From positions 51,357 through 115,356 of the forward strand of contig NZ_JAHNZO010000025.1 of assembly GCF_018998565.1 (NCBI RefSeq): a stretch of 64,000 nt of DNA, written 5' to 3'. The position numbers and the translations under genes are program-made. Numbering within the stretch: the first letter of the stretch is position 1; each line of letters starts with the position of its first letter. Below the pieces are notes generated by a model that saw only the letters and a program-made list of their open reading frames with translations, was not told the origin of the DNA and did not search any database. Source of the stretch: Paenibacillus oleatilyticus (GTDB taxonomy: Bacteria; Bacillota; Bacilli; Paenibacillales; NBRC-103111). Positions 40,058-49,055 of this stretch are shown piece after piece.

Positions 40058-41254
40058 ATGGCACGCGTTTTGCTAATCAATGGAGGGTCTGAAGGGCATA
40101 TCAATCCAACCCTCGGTGTGGTTCAAGAACTTATCCGTCGCGGCGAAGAGGTGGTTTACTTTGCAGCGGAACAATTTCGCGATCGCGTCGAGCCGACGGG
40201 GGCGAAGGTGATCACATTTGATGAAGGCAAATTTCTGGAGGCGTTCCTTGCCGGAGGAAGAACGCCTTGGGCACGAGTGGGGGGACTATTGCGCACCGCC
40301 GACATCGTCATTCCCAGTGTCCTGGAGCAAACCAAAGGAGAGCGCTTTGATTACATCATTCATGACTCGATGTTCGGCTGCGGGCGTTTGCTTGCGCAAA
40401 TACTCGACCTGCCGGCAGTTAACTCGTGCACAAGTTTTGCATTTCAACAAAGGAGCTTTGACCGTCTGCAAGATCGCCTTTCGCACCATTTTCCGGCAGA
40501 CGTGAATGAACGTGCACAACAGGAGTATCACCAGCTGGTCAGTACGATACAAGCAAAATACAATGTGCAAATCGGCTCCGCCTACGAGGTTTTCTGCAAT
40601 CCCGCGCCACTGACCATCGTCTATACGTCGAAACGCTTCCAACCCGATGGAGAAAGCTTCGACGAGACGTACAAGTTTGTTGGACCGTCTATCGTGCCGC
40701 GCGCACAGGGTCAATTTGATTTCTCTGCTATGGACACGGAACATCTGATTTACATATCGCTCGGCACCGTTTTCAATCAAGCCGTGGATTTTTACAAGCT
40801 CTGTTTCGCGGCGTTCGCCGAAACGAAGTGCACCGTGATTCTATCTGTCGGCAGACAAACCCGGATTGCGGAATTGGGAGACATTCCAGCGAATTTTATC
40901 GTTCGCGACTACGTGCCGCAACTCGAAGTACTGCAACGCGCCAAATTGTTTATCACACACGGCGGCATGAACAGCACCAGTGAAGGCCTTTATTATGGTG
41001 TGCCGCTGATTGTATTTCCTCAAAGCGCCGACCAGCCTGTTGTGGCGCGGCGCGTGGCCGAAATCGGTGCGGGCATCCACCTGAAGCAAGAAGGCTTAGC
41101 TGCCAAAGAGCTCAGAGAGGCGGCGGAACGCGTACTCCAGGATGCTTCGATTCGAAAGGTATGCGTTGAGCTTGGCGATTCGTTCCGAGCTGCGGGCGGA
41201 TATCATCGAACCGTCGAGGAGATCTTTGCGTATAAACGAAGTCTAATGAAGTGA
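40058..41254 (+). CDS. MGT-family UDP-glycosyltransferase (YjiC-like)
   Basis: The product has 398 residues from ATG 40058 (AAAGG eight bases upstream). It has the GT1 two-Rossmann layout. The N-terminal acceptor domain starts RVLLINGGSEGHINPTLGV; the donor motif in the C-terminal half is FITHGGMNSTSEGLYYGVPL, then PQSADQP. The family glucosylates macrolides, flavonoids and other hydroxyl compounds, often for detoxification. It is divergent from tetR. Confidence 0.9.
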   Translation: MARVLLINGGSEGHINPTLGVVQELIRRGEEVVYFAAEQFRDRVEPTGAKVITFDEGKFLEAFLAGGRTPWARVGGLLRTADIVIPSVLEQTKGERFDYIIHDSMFGCGRLLAQILDLPAVNSCTSFAFQQRSFDRLQDRLSHHFPADVNERAQQEYHQLVSTIQAKYNVQIGSAYEVFCNPAPLTIVYTSKRFQPDGESFDETYKFVGPSIVPRAQGQFDFSAMDTEHLIYISLGTVFNQAVDFYKLCFAAFAETKCTVILSVGRQTRIAELGDIPANFIVRDYVPQLEVLQRAKLFITHGGMNSTSEGLYYGVPLIVFPQSADQPVVARRVAEIGAGIHLKQEGLAAKELREAAERVLQDASIRKVCVELGDSFRAAGGYHRTVEEIFAYKRSLMK

Positions 41255-41288
41255 CACGTCGCCTCCGTTTTCGTAAAGGTTGGCAAAG

Positions 41289-41312
41289 CAAAAAACCGCC
41301 CCTGTCGGGACG
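41289..41312 (-). terminator. Terminator of the secreted repeat-protein gene
   Basis: On the minus strand ACCGTCCCGACAGGGGCGGT folds into a stem and is followed by six T. Confidence 0.8.
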
Positions 41313-41344
41313 GTATAGGTCGTAAGCACTGTTTAATCGTAATG

Positions 41345-42106
41345 CTATGGAGCGGTTGGAGCGTTATTCGTTTCAGGCTTCTTCCTGTCCTGCGAGGGTT
41401 TGCGGTCGACCATGTTCTCAATCCACGGGGTCATTTCGTCCTTGATTTTGCCGACCAGCTGCTCTCTGGACATTCCCTTGCTTTGCGCGATGTCGGTCAG
41501 CGATTTGCCCGACTTCAGCTCGGTTTTCAACTGGTCCTCGGTCATTCCGAGAAGGGAGGCGAGCTTGTCCGGCGCAATGCCCAGATGTTTTTTACCCGCG
41601 TGCATGCCGAAGCGGCCGTTTCCGTCAAAGGTACGGTTCACCATCTTTTTCAGGTGCTCTGCCATGCGGCTTTTGAGCTTTTCCGCTTGTTCGGCGGTTA
41701 GTTTCCCGGAAGCTGCGGCTTCGTCGATCGTTTTACTGCGCGCTGCCTGCAGCTTGGCGACCAAATCGGCTTCGCTCATGTTTTTCTCCGCGGCCAGCTG
41801 TACGAGCGTCTTGTCTTTAAGCGAGGCGATCAGCGAGGCTTTGTCCGTGCCCAGAATCGCTGCGGCTTCCTCGAAGATCGGCATGCCTTTGGCGGAAGCG
41901 CCGGAGTCCTTGGAGCCGTTACGCTCGCTTCGATCGCCGAACCACTCCTGGAACGGGCCGGCTTTCGCTTTCGTCGCAGACGGCTGCTGCGCGGCCGTAT
42001 CTTCGGCGTGCGCCGATTGTCCGGTTCCATACAGGACCCCGCCTCCGAGCAGAAGCGCAAGCGCCAGCGAGGAGACGATAACCCGTTTCGCATACGTTTG
42101 CTTCAT
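41345..42106 (-). CDS. Secreted protein with two related helical modules
   Basis: The product has 253 residues with a signal peptide (GTGQSAHAEDT). Two modules of about 45 residues recur: AAAILGTDKASLIASLKDKT, then LVQLAAEKNMSEADLVAKL; and LASLLGMTEDQLKTELKSGK, then SLTDIAQSKGMSREQLVGKI. The pattern 'LG-x5-L-L-x2-G-x-(S/T)-L-x2-(I/L)-A-x2-(K/N)-(G/N)-(M/S)' is common in Bacilli exoproteins of unknown function. The C-terminus is Lys/Pro-rich. AGGAAGGTGA precedes the ATG. Single gene. Confidence 0.78.
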   Translation of the reverse strand: MKQTYAKRVIVSSLALALLLGGGVLYGTGQSAHAEDTAAQQPSATKAKAGPFQEWFGDRSERNGSKDSGASAKGMPIFEEAAAILGTDKASLIASLKDKTLVQLAAEKNMSEADLVAKLQAARSKTIDEAAASGKLTAEQAEKLKSRMAEHLKKMVNRTFDGNGRFGMHAGKKHLGIAPDKLASLLGMTEDQLKTELKSGKSLTDIAQSKGMSREQLVGKIKDEMTPWIENMVDRKPSQDRKKPETNNAPTAP

Positions 42107-42268
42107 GCAGGTTCACCTTCCTGATGTTGGATTGGTTTTGCAACCATGATTAGAATAGGCAACCAAGCTTAACCTCACTTTAAAGCAAGCTTAGGCTAAA
42201 ATAAAATTTTGAGCAACGACGAATAGACCGCCGGTCGGGCGGTCTGGTCGGACGATGGGGAATTCAGT

Positions 42269-42694
42269 TTATTTCACAATCAGCACGGGTACCTTAGCCT
42301 GCTGCACGACGTTATGGCTGACGCTTCCAAGAAAGAACTCGCGGATTTTCCCGAGTCCCCGGCTTCCCATGACAATCAGGTCGCACCCGATCTCTTCCGC
42401 ATGCTCCAGGATACTGTAAGCCGGCTGCCCCCGGGTCAGCGTAAATTTCACGTTTAGCGTCGACGGGATGAGCGACTTGGCCTCCTCGATCGTCGCTTCG
42501 GCAGCTTCGATATAATTGCTGTTAACTGCATATTCGCTGCCGATAAAAGTAGGAAGGGCGTACACATGAATAATTTCGAGCCGCGGAGGATGTAGGCTGT
42601 GAGATTGTTCCTGGACCAATTCGACCGCACGCTTCAAGGCTTTCTTCGATAAATTCGAACCGTCATAGGCAACAAGGATTTTAGAAAATAACAT
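42269..42694 (-). CDS. Universal stress protein (UspA family)
   Basis: The product has 141 residues. ATG 42694 lies eight bases after GAGG; the ATG at 42697 is an alternative. The UspA Rossmann-like fold starts FSKILVAYDGSNLSKKAL. The ATP-binding signature G-x2-G-x9-G-S is present in GSRGLGKIREFFLGSVSH. Such proteins are induced by stress and starvation; the partner is unknown. Confidence 0.92.
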   Translation of the reverse strand: MLFSKILVAYDGSNLSKKALKRAVELVQEQSHSLHPPRLEIIHVYALPTFIGSEYAVNSNYIEAAEATIEEAKSLIPSTLNVKFTLTRGQPAYSILEHAEEIGCDLIVMGSRGLGKIREFFLGSVSHNVVQQAKVPVLIVK

Positions 42695-42790
42695 CATCCT
42701 CACCTCATTTGCGGTTTAGTGGGTTACGATTTCATTATACCACATACAACCGCAAAAACGACGGAAAATTCAGAAAATTAAAACCAATAT

Positions 42791-43117
42791 TTAAAACTCC
42801 TCGTTCATATTATAAAAGTTCAAGAGGACGGTCACTACGCCGAGCACCAGAATGAAGAGGGTCATCCCCAGGCCGAATGAGAAGACGAAGGGCAGCATCA
42901 TAAACCAAACGCCTGCCAAAAACGCTATCCAATGCTGCCACGATCCCCAGCCCGTTTTGCCCAATGCCAGCAGCGAGAAGGCGAGTTCAGCGAAGCCCGC
43001 GGCCATGCTGCTCCACAAAGCTCCGGAATGGCTGGAATAACCGAGAATCCACGGAGCGCCTATGAACCAAAGACCAATTAGCGCAGCCAGCAGGTTGCGA
43101 ACCGCAGTTTTTTTCAT
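42791..43117 (-). CDS. SPW-repeat membrane protein
   Basis: The product has 108 residues and four membrane helices. Two repeats of the SPW type are seen: LIGLWFIGAPWILGYSSHSG and FLAGVWFMMLPFVFSFGLG. GGGAGGGG lies upstream of the ATG. The family is of unknown function, perhaps stress-linked. It follows no operon partner; the UspA gene lies 96 bp further in the same direction. Confidence 0.85.
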   Translation of the reverse strand: MKKTAVRNLLAALIGLWFIGAPWILGYSSHSGALWSSMAAGFAELAFSLLALGKTGWGSWQHWIAFLAGVWFMMLPFVFSFGLGMTLFILVLGVVTVLLNFYNMNEEF

Positions 43118-43261
43118 GTCTACCCCTCCCTGAAAATGGATGGCCGTTCTATGTTAACTATATGCAACCGATTTCAAAAGGTGCTAAATTTCCGCTAATT
43201 ATTGTAAAAAATGTGAGCAAAGTGGGGGATGGGGGCTGGGCAACATATGGCACCGCGAAAC

Positions 43262-43310
43262 ATAGAAAAAGGCCCCCGTCATCGGCTTGAGCCGGAGGGA
43301 GGCCTTGTCC
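43262..43310 (-). terminator. Terminator of the DUF1054 gene
   Basis: On the minus strand AAGGCCTCCC pairs with GGGGGCCTT, followed by a TTTTTC tract. Confidence 0.75.
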
Positions 43311-43314
43311 TTGC

Positions 43315-43941
43315 TTACAGCTTGGCCATCTTGTATAAAGGCAGGGCGGAGATCATTGTTTCTTTAGCCAGCCGAAGGAAGGCTTGTCCGTCCGCCAGCA
43401 CCGGGTCATCGGCAGGTATGTTGCGGCCGACCAGCAGCTCGACCTTTTTCACGTCGCGAAAACGACGGAGCGCTTGCTCGAACTGGCTGTCATCCAAATC
43501 CCGCACCGGTACCGCGTCTTTTTGCATATGATCGAACGAAAGCACGAAATCTTTGGGCAAAGCGGAGCGGACCTCCGGCAGGCGGTCCAAATACGTTTGG
43601 GCAATCGCCTGCTTGTTCGGCAGCTCGTAGATCAGGGCGAGCCAAATGAACACCCGGTCGTCGAACAAGCCGATCTGAAAATGGGGAAGCTGCTTGTAGC
43701 CGCGCTTGCTGCTTGAGAACGACATCCACGTGTCGACGGGCGGGTTCACCTTGCGGCGCGCGTGTTTGGCGATGTGCAAATACAGCTCTTCTCCGGCCTG
43801 CACGGCAATCTCATCCAGCAGCTCGCTGCTGATGGCGCCGAACTTGGGCTGAATGCGCGAGCGGATCGCTTCCATTCTTCCCTCCAGGCCTTCTATCGCA
43901 AAGGTTTCGAAATCCGTTTCGGTAAAGCCGGTAAACTGCAT
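43315..43941 (-). CDS. DUF1054 family protein (YktB-like)
   Basis: The product has 208 residues, the length of YktB (UPF0637). Recognisable blocks are FTGFTETDFETFAIEGLEGR, HARRKVNPPVDTWMSFSSSK, RGYKQLPHFQIGLFDDRVFI, and LSFDHMQKDAVP. The structure of a homologue is known but the function is not. GGAG lies eight bases before the ATG. Single gene. Confidence 0.88.
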   Translation of the reverse strand: MQFTGFTETDFETFAIEGLEGRMEAIRSRIQPKFGAISSELLDEIAVQAGEELYLHIAKHARRKVNPPVDTWMSFSSSKRGYKQLPHFQIGLFDDRVFIWLALIYELPNKQAIAQTYLDRLPEVRSALPKDFVLSFDHMQKDAVPVRDLDDSQFEQALRRFRDVKKVELLVGRNIPADDPVLADGQAFLRLAKETMISALPLYKMAKL

Positions 43942-44078
43942 GACTGAAGACTCCTTTTTTTATCGATGACAACAATATAGCATAAAATGGGACGTCCGGG
44001 CACGCGTTCGACGACTGACGACATCTTTTTAGTCCGGAGCCAAAAAAAACACAAGCGAGAGAAAAGTCATTCCATTGT

Positions 44079-44092
44079 TGAAAGCGTTTTTA
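44079..44092 (+). promoter_or_regulatory. Probable CcpA cre site
   Basis: TGAAAGCGTTTTTA matches TGWAANCGNTNWCA in 13 of 14 positions. It lies about 50 bp before the first permease gene, where carbon catabolite repression is expected. Confidence 0.55.
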
Positions 44093-44141
44093 CAGAGTAG
44101 GATGAAGCTACATTACAAGACGGATAAAGGAGGGGGCACGC

Positions 44142-45098
44142 ATGGCGGTAAAAATGCAAGCGGTGAAAACGGTCGGCTACAAATCCGGGACCCGTAAAAA
44201 CGTACTGCGGTTCATGTGGAAGTACAAAACGCTTTATTTGATCTCGGTTCCGGGGATCGTCTATTTTTTCATTTTCAAGTACGTTCCGCTGCTCGGCTCG
44301 GTGATCGCCTTTCAGGACTACAATATTTTTCAAGGCATGTTGGGCAGCAAATGGGTCGGTCTCGCGCATTTTAAACGGATGTTCGCCCATTACGATTTTT
44401 TGAACATTCTCAACAATACGCTGCTCATCGGATTGTACGACCTGCTCATCGCGTTCCCGGCTCCGATCGTTCTGGCGCTGCTGCTCAACGAGCTGCGTCT
44501 GGTGCTGTACAAGCGGGTGCTGCAGACGGTCGTCTATATGCCACACTTCTTGTCCTGGGTCATCGTCAGCGGCATCGCCATCGGCATCTTGTCGCCGTCG
44601 ACCGGAGCGGTGAACCAGTTCATCAGCTGGCTCGGCTTCGAGCCGGTCTACTTCCTCGGCGAAGAATCGTGGATTCGCACGGTGCTTATCGGCTCCGGTA
44701 TCTGGCGCGATTCGGGGTACGGGACGATCATTTTCCTCGCGGCGCTGGCGGGCGTTAACCCGGACTTGTACGAGGCGGCCGAGGTAGACGGCGCGAGCCG
44801 GTGGCGCCAGACGCTATCCATTACGATTCCGGCGCTGCTGCCGACGATCATGATCATGTTTTTGCTCCATATCGGCAAGTTTCTGGATTTCGGCTTCGAG
44901 CGCGTCTACGTGTTCCTGAACCCGCTTAACAAAAACAACGGCGAAATTTTGGACACGTACATTTATCAGGTCGGTCTGCTCGGACAGCAATTCAGCTATA
45001 CGACGGCCATCGGCTTGTTTAAATCGGTCGTCGGTTTGGCGTTGATCGTCATCGGCAACACGCTCAGCAAGAAAACAACCGGGGAAAGCTTGTACTAA
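44142..45098 (+). CDS. Sugar ABC transporter permease (LplB-like)
   Basis: The product has 318 residues and six membrane helices. The EAA loop that docks the ATPase is EAAEVDGASRWRQTLSITIP. The N-terminus (NVLRFMWKYKTLYLISVPGI) and the loop GSKWVGLAHFKRMF place it in the LplB/YtcP-type group that imports oligouronides and plant or host glycans. AAAGGAGGGGG precedes the ATG. No ATPase gene is present; such systems share the multitask ATPase MsmX. It is the first gene of the uptake operon. Confidence 0.92.
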   Translation: MAVKMQAVKTVGYKSGTRKNVLRFMWKYKTLYLISVPGIVYFFIFKYVPLLGSVIAFQDYNIFQGMLGSKWVGLAHFKRMFAHYDFLNILNNTLLIGLYDLLIAFPAPIVLALLLNELRLVLYKRVLQTVVYMPHFLSWVIVSGIAIGILSPSTGAVNQFISWLGFEPVYFLGEESWIRTVLIGSGIWRDSGYGTIIFLAALAGVNPDLYEAAEVDGASRWRQTLSITIPALLPTIMIMFLLHIGKFLDFGFERVYVFLNPLNKNNGEILDTYIYQVGLLGQQFSYTTAIGLFKSVVGLALIVIGNTLSKKTTGESLY

Positions 45099-45128
45099 CG
45101 GCTGCGGGAAGCGGGAGGTGTAAAAGTT

Positions 45129-46007
45129 ATGAAAAAAGCAAGCGCAAGCTGGCAAGTTTTTAATGCGGCGAATCTTTTTTTTCTGACCTTGCTCGGGCTG
45201 GCGATGTTTCTGCCGTTCCTGGGCGTGCTGGCGCAATCGTTCAGCAGCTCCGAGGCCGTCATTGCCGGAAAAGTATTGTTCTGGCCCGTCGATTTCACCT
45301 GGATCAACTATCAGTATGTGTTCAGCGACGCTTCGATCTGGCGTTCCTTCGGGATTACCGTGTACATTACGGTGGTCGGCACGCTCATCAATCTGATCGC
45401 CACCGCTTCGCTCGCCTATCCGGTATCGAGGCAGGAATATGTAGGGCGGAAATTCGTGGTCGTCATGGTTCTTATCACGATGGTATTCAGCGCTCCGCTC
45501 GTTCCAAATTTTATCTTGATGAAAAGCCTTGGATTGACGAATACGCTATGGGCGCTGCTGCTTCCCGGCGCAATCAGCGCATTTAACTTTTTCATCATGC
45601 GCTCGTTCTTTATGCAGATTCCTTCGGAAATTATCGATTCGGGCCGGATCGACGGCTGCACCGAGCTGCGGATGATCTGGAGCATCGTGATGCCGCTCTC
45701 CAAGCCCGTGATGGCGTCCCTGGGCATTTTCTATGCGGTAGGCCACTGGAACACGTATATGAACGCGCTGTACTACATCAACAACCCGGCCTTGAGGCCG
45801 CTCCAGGTGAAGCTTCGCCAGCTGATCGATGCGAACGAGATCAACATCGACCCGTCGGCCTCTCAGTTCAGTTCGCTGGCGCATATGGACCCGGAGGGCA
45901 TCAAGATGGCGACGATCATCATTGCGACGCTGCCGATCGTGCTCATTTATCCGTTCCTGCAAAAGCATTTTGTCAAAGGCATGATGGTCGGCTCCGTGAA
46001 ATCTTAA
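45129..46007 (+). CDS. Sugar ABC transporter permease (LplC/YtcP-like)
   Basis: The product has 292 residues and six membrane helices. The EAA-type loop reads IIDSGRIDGCTELRMIWSIV, as in LplC-type partners, and PLSKPVMASLGIFYAVGHWN follows. GGGAGGTG precedes the start. It lies 30 bp after the first permease and forms the heterodimeric channel with it. Confidence 0.92.
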   Translation: MKKASASWQVFNAANLFFLTLLGLAMFLPFLGVLAQSFSSSEAVIAGKVLFWPVDFTWINYQYVFSDASIWRSFGITVYITVVGTLINLIATASLAYPVSRQEYVGRKFVVVMVLITMVFSAPLVPNFILMKSLGLTNTLWALLLPGAISAFNFFIMRSFFMQIPSEIIDSGRIDGCTELRMIWSIVMPLSKPVMASLGIFYAVGHWNTYMNALYYINNPALRPLQVKLRQLIDANEINIDPSASQFSSLAHMDPEGIKMATIIIATLPIVLIYPFLQKHFVKGMMVGSVKS

Positions 46008-46150
46008 TCTCTGGCAACGGATATCGGTAAAACAGGGCGTTCTCCTCTTATAAACGCAACCTGAGCAAGCCGTATGCTATGCTTGGAAGGAGCGTCCTTT
46101 TACACTAAATGCAATCGCTCCATATCATTTCTCAGAAAAGAGGGGTACGT

Positions 46151-47716
46151 ATGAAGAAATGGATGAAGGTCGGGCTTGCCTCGGCCGCAGCTGCGAGTAT
46201 GCTGGCCGCCTGCGCCAAGACGCCGGAGCCGCCGGCGGCGGAAGGAACCGGCAATACGAACGAAAAAGCGAAATTCTCCATCTCAATGAGAACGCTCGCC
46301 TTCAATCACGTGGAGAAGTCGCCCAACATCAACGAAGACAAATGGGTGAAAAGGCTGGAGGAGCTGACCAACACGGACTTGAACATCGTGCTCGTCCCAC
46401 ACAAGGAATTCGAGCAGAAGATGATCCAGATGTTCGCCACCAACGACATTCCCGATGTCGTACAGGGCAGCGGCGGCGTGGCGGGCAAGGAGATGGCCGG
46501 CTCCGTTCAGGCGGGCGTTTTCCTGCCTCTTGACGATCTGCTGCAAAAGCACGGGCAAAACCTGCTGAAGAAAATTCCGAAGGACGCTTGGCAGAAAGAG
46601 ACGTACCAAGGCAAAATTTACGCGATTCCCGAGTTCCTCTCGAACCCTTCGCGCCGCGCGACCGCGATCCGCAAGGATCTGCTCGACAAAGCGGGCTTGC
46701 CGGTGCCGAAGACGGTCGACGAATACTTGAACGTGCTGCGGAAGTTCAAGGAGCTGGGAGTCGAACAGCCGTATCAGGGCCGCGAAAATTTCAAATATGC
46801 GGATACGTTCTTCGGCGCCTTCGACGCGTTCCCTTACCTCTCCATGCACATGCAGCAGGGCGATCAAATCGTGCCGAAGTTTTTCAGCGTCGACAATATG
46901 ACGAAGGCGCTGCAAACGTACAAAACGATGTTCGACGAAGGTCTGATCTCCAAGGAGTTTGCAACGATTAACCCGACCGTTTACAAAAACAATATATTGG
47001 CGGGCAAAGCGGGCATGTGGGCAATGAACGCCAACGAAGTGCTGCAGTGGGAGAAGCAGCTGCAGGCGAACGTCCCTACCGCCAAGATCGAGCTGATTCC
47101 GTCCCCGGTCGGTCCGGACGGCAAGGGCGGCTACTACTTGTACAACTCCGTCACCCGCGCCTGGTTCATCAATAAAAAGGTAAAAAATCCGGAGGCGATC
47201 ATCAAATTTTTCGATTGGATGCTGTCCGACGAGGCGGAGAAGTTCTTTACATTCGGCATCGAGGGGGAGACCTACAAGACGGTGGACGGCAAGATCGAAT
47301 ACAAATCGCCGACGGACCCGCAAGGGGTGGACGAAGAGCGTTACCGCCAAGCGTTCCTCTGGATGGTGCAGGATACGAAGTACAACAAAGGCACGCTTAG
47401 CCTGACCCCGGAAGGGCAGAAATTGATGGGCATCTATGATACAATGTTGGCAAACGAAGGACGCGACGGCATCCAATTCGAGCCCCGTTTGGAAGCGTAT
47501 ATCAAAAATCCGGACATTTCGCCGGAATCCGATTTTGCCGCTCCGGTGCTGCTCCAGCATATGGTCAAAATGGTGTACGGCAAGGAGCCGATCTCCGATT
47601 GGCCGAAGGTCATCGAAGAGTGGAAATCGAAGGGCGGCAACGACGTCGTCAAGGAAGCGACCGAGAAGTTCAAAAGCAAAGATCCGAACGTGACGATCTC
47701 GATGCCGCGCCGTTAA
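46151..47716 (+). CDS. Extracellular sugar-binding lipoprotein (LplA-like)
   Basis: The product has 521 residues. ATG 46151 has AGAGGGG upstream. The lipobox is SMLAAC (Cys at about 21). The long form (over 500 residues) with DIPDVVQGSGGVAGKEMAG, a PNINEDKWVKRLEELTN stretch, and KFFDWMLSDEAEKFFTFGIE is typical of LplA/YtcQ-type binders. It is anchored outside and delivers a glycan to the two permeases. A weak terminator or attenuation region (47717-48017) follows before the regulator. Confidence 0.9.
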   Translation: MKKWMKVGLASAAAASMLAACAKTPEPPAAEGTGNTNEKAKFSISMRTLAFNHVEKSPNINEDKWVKRLEELTNTDLNIVLVPHKEFEQKMIQMFATNDIPDVVQGSGGVAGKEMAGSVQAGVFLPLDDLLQKHGQNLLKKIPKDAWQKETYQGKIYAIPEFLSNPSRRATAIRKDLLDKAGLPVPKTVDEYLNVLRKFKELGVEQPYQGRENFKYADTFFGAFDAFPYLSMHMQQGDQIVPKFFSVDNMTKALQTYKTMFDEGLISKEFATINPTVYKNNILAGKAGMWAMNANEVLQWEKQLQANVPTAKIELIPSPVGPDGKGGYYLYNSVTRAWFINKKVKNPEAIIKFFDWMLSDEAEKFFTFGIEGETYKTVDGKIEYKSPTDPQGVDEERYRQAFLWMVQDTKYNKGTLSLTPEGQKLMGIYDTMLANEGRDGIQFEPRLEAYIKNPDISPESDFAAPVLLQHMVKMVYGKEPISDWPKVIEEWKSKGGNDVVKEATEKFKSKDPNVTISMPRR

Positions 47717-47748
47717 TTGCGTCTCTTCCATAAATAGCACGGTTGAAA

Positions 47749-47762
47749 TGTAAACGTTTCTT
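47749..47762 (+). promoter_or_regulatory. Partial cre-like site before the response regulator
   Basis: TGTAAACGTTTCTT keeps the left half and centre of a cre (TGTAAACGTTT) but three positions on the right differ. It lies 33 bp after the binding-protein stop. Confidence 0.3.
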
Positions 47763-47825
47763 TAATCCCTTTTCGCGGAGGGAAAAGGTGGTTCATGAGT
47801 GGTTGAGGTACGGTGTCCTGCCGGA

Positions 47826-47941
47826 GGGCATGTATCGTTTCGCGGCGAGTTTTTTGTTCCGATCCCTTCAACTGAAATCTTTTATCTAATCGGGGGATCG
47901 GAACAAAACGTGTCTGAGCTGAAGCGAAACGATACATGCCC
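47826..47941. repeat. 116-bp inverted-repeat element
   Basis: The outer arms are perfect over 18 bp (GGGCATGTATCGTTTCGC at 47826-47843 and its complement at 47924-47941). The inner arms are perfect over 15 bp (TTTTGTTCCGATCCC at 47852-47866 and 47894-47908). An asymmetric bulge separates them and the loop has 27 bases. It lies between the binding-protein gene and the response regulator gene. It could be a small transposon-like palindrome or an RNA structure that sets regulator expression. Confidence 0.8.
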
Positions 47942-48017
47942 GGCTGGTAAGTTACATCCGGCCGTCATTCTCACCAGTCTTTTCTCTCAGCGCCCCCTCT
48001 CGAAAGGAGCGTTCGCC

Positions 48018-49055
48018 ATGTACCGAATCTTGATCGCAGATGACGAGCCGATGATTCGCAAAGGCCTGCAAAAGCTGGTGGAGCAATCCGGTCTGCCCAT
48101 AACGAGCATCCGCACGGCCGAGAACGGCACGGATGCGCTGCAGCGGATTCGCGAAGAACGCCCCGATTTTTTGTTTACGGACATCCGGATGCCGAAGCTG
48201 GACGGGCTAGAGCTGTGCCGGCACGTGGCCGAGATGGACGCGGATATCCAGATTGTCGTCGTTTCCGGCTATAACGATTTTGAATACGCGCAGAAAAGCG
48301 TATCTTACGGCGTGAAGGAATACTTGCTGAAGCCGGTCACCATCAAAGGATTTCAGGAGGTGCTGGAGAAGCTCGTACGCTTCAGCGCGAAGCAGCGCTC
48401 CGCGACGTTCGTTCCCGTGACCCGGCTGGAAACATGGGCGGCCAGGCTGGATGAAGCCGTGTGGCTGCTGCAAGAACAGGAGCTGCGGGCTGTATTGGCG
48501 GAGATGCGCTGCGAGCTGGACGGCTTCGGCCTGAAACCGACCCGGTTGTGCGATGTGCTTGACGAGCTGCACGTTCTGCTGGTGAGCCGAATCAACAAGC
48601 GGGACGTATTCACGCTGTACGCCGGCTTGGAACTGGCGGACGTTTCGGAGAAGGAGGAGGCGTGGCGGCGGTTTGACGGCAGCGTCCGCAGCTTGTGCGA
48701 GGAACTCAGGCATAAGCGCCGGGGCAGGCGCAAGGACCCGGTCGAGGAAGCGAAGCAGTACATCGAGGATCATTTGGCCGAGGAGGTTTCGCTAGAGGAG
48801 GTGGCGGATCGTATCGGCTTGAACGCCTCGTATTTCAGCCAGCTGTTCAAGCAATCCACGCAGGAAACGTTCGTCCAGTACCGGACCCGCAGGCGGATGG
48901 AAAAAGCGAAGAAGCTGCTCCAGCAGCCGCATTACCGGATCACGGACATCTCGGGCGAGGTCGGGTACGCCGACCATCCGCATTTTACGAAGACGTTCAA
49001 GAAATACGCAGGGTGCCTTCCGTCCGAGTACCGGCACAAGATGGGCATCGAATAA
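48018..49055 (+). CDS. AraC-type response regulator (YesN-like)
   Basis: The product has 345 residues from ATG 48018 (AAAGGAG upstream). The receiver domain (1-120) has DDE at 9-11, phospho-Asp D55 in FTDIRMPKLDG, and Lys in EYLLKPV. The last 100 residues are a double helix-turn-helix of AraC type (LEEVADRIGLNASYFSQLFK; ITDISGEVGYADHPHFTKTF). It is paired with the kinase gene that starts at its stop codon (TAATG). Its target should be the 44-56 kb operon. Confidence 0.93.
   Translation: MYRILIADDEPMIRKGLQKLVEQSGLPITSIRTAENGTDALQRIREERPDFLFTDIRMPKLDGLELCRHVAEMDADIQIVVVSGYNDFEYAQKSVSYGVKEYLLKPVTIKGFQEVLEKLVRFSAKQRSATFVPVTRLETWAARLDEAVWLLQEQELRAVLAEMRCELDGFGLKPTRLCDVLDELHVLLVSRINKRDVFTLYAGLELADVSEKEEAWRRFDGSVRSLCEELRHKRRGRRKDPVEEAKQYIEDHLAEEVSLEEVADRIGLNASYFSQLFKQSTQETFVQYRTRRRMEKAKKLLQQPHYRITDISGEVGYADHPHFTKTFKKYAGCLPSEYRHKMGIE

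Noticed and set aside
46283..47740. 485-codon minus-strand frame opposite the sugar-binding lipoprotein
   Set aside because: Antisense shadow of a GC-rich gene; no start signal and no recognisable domain.
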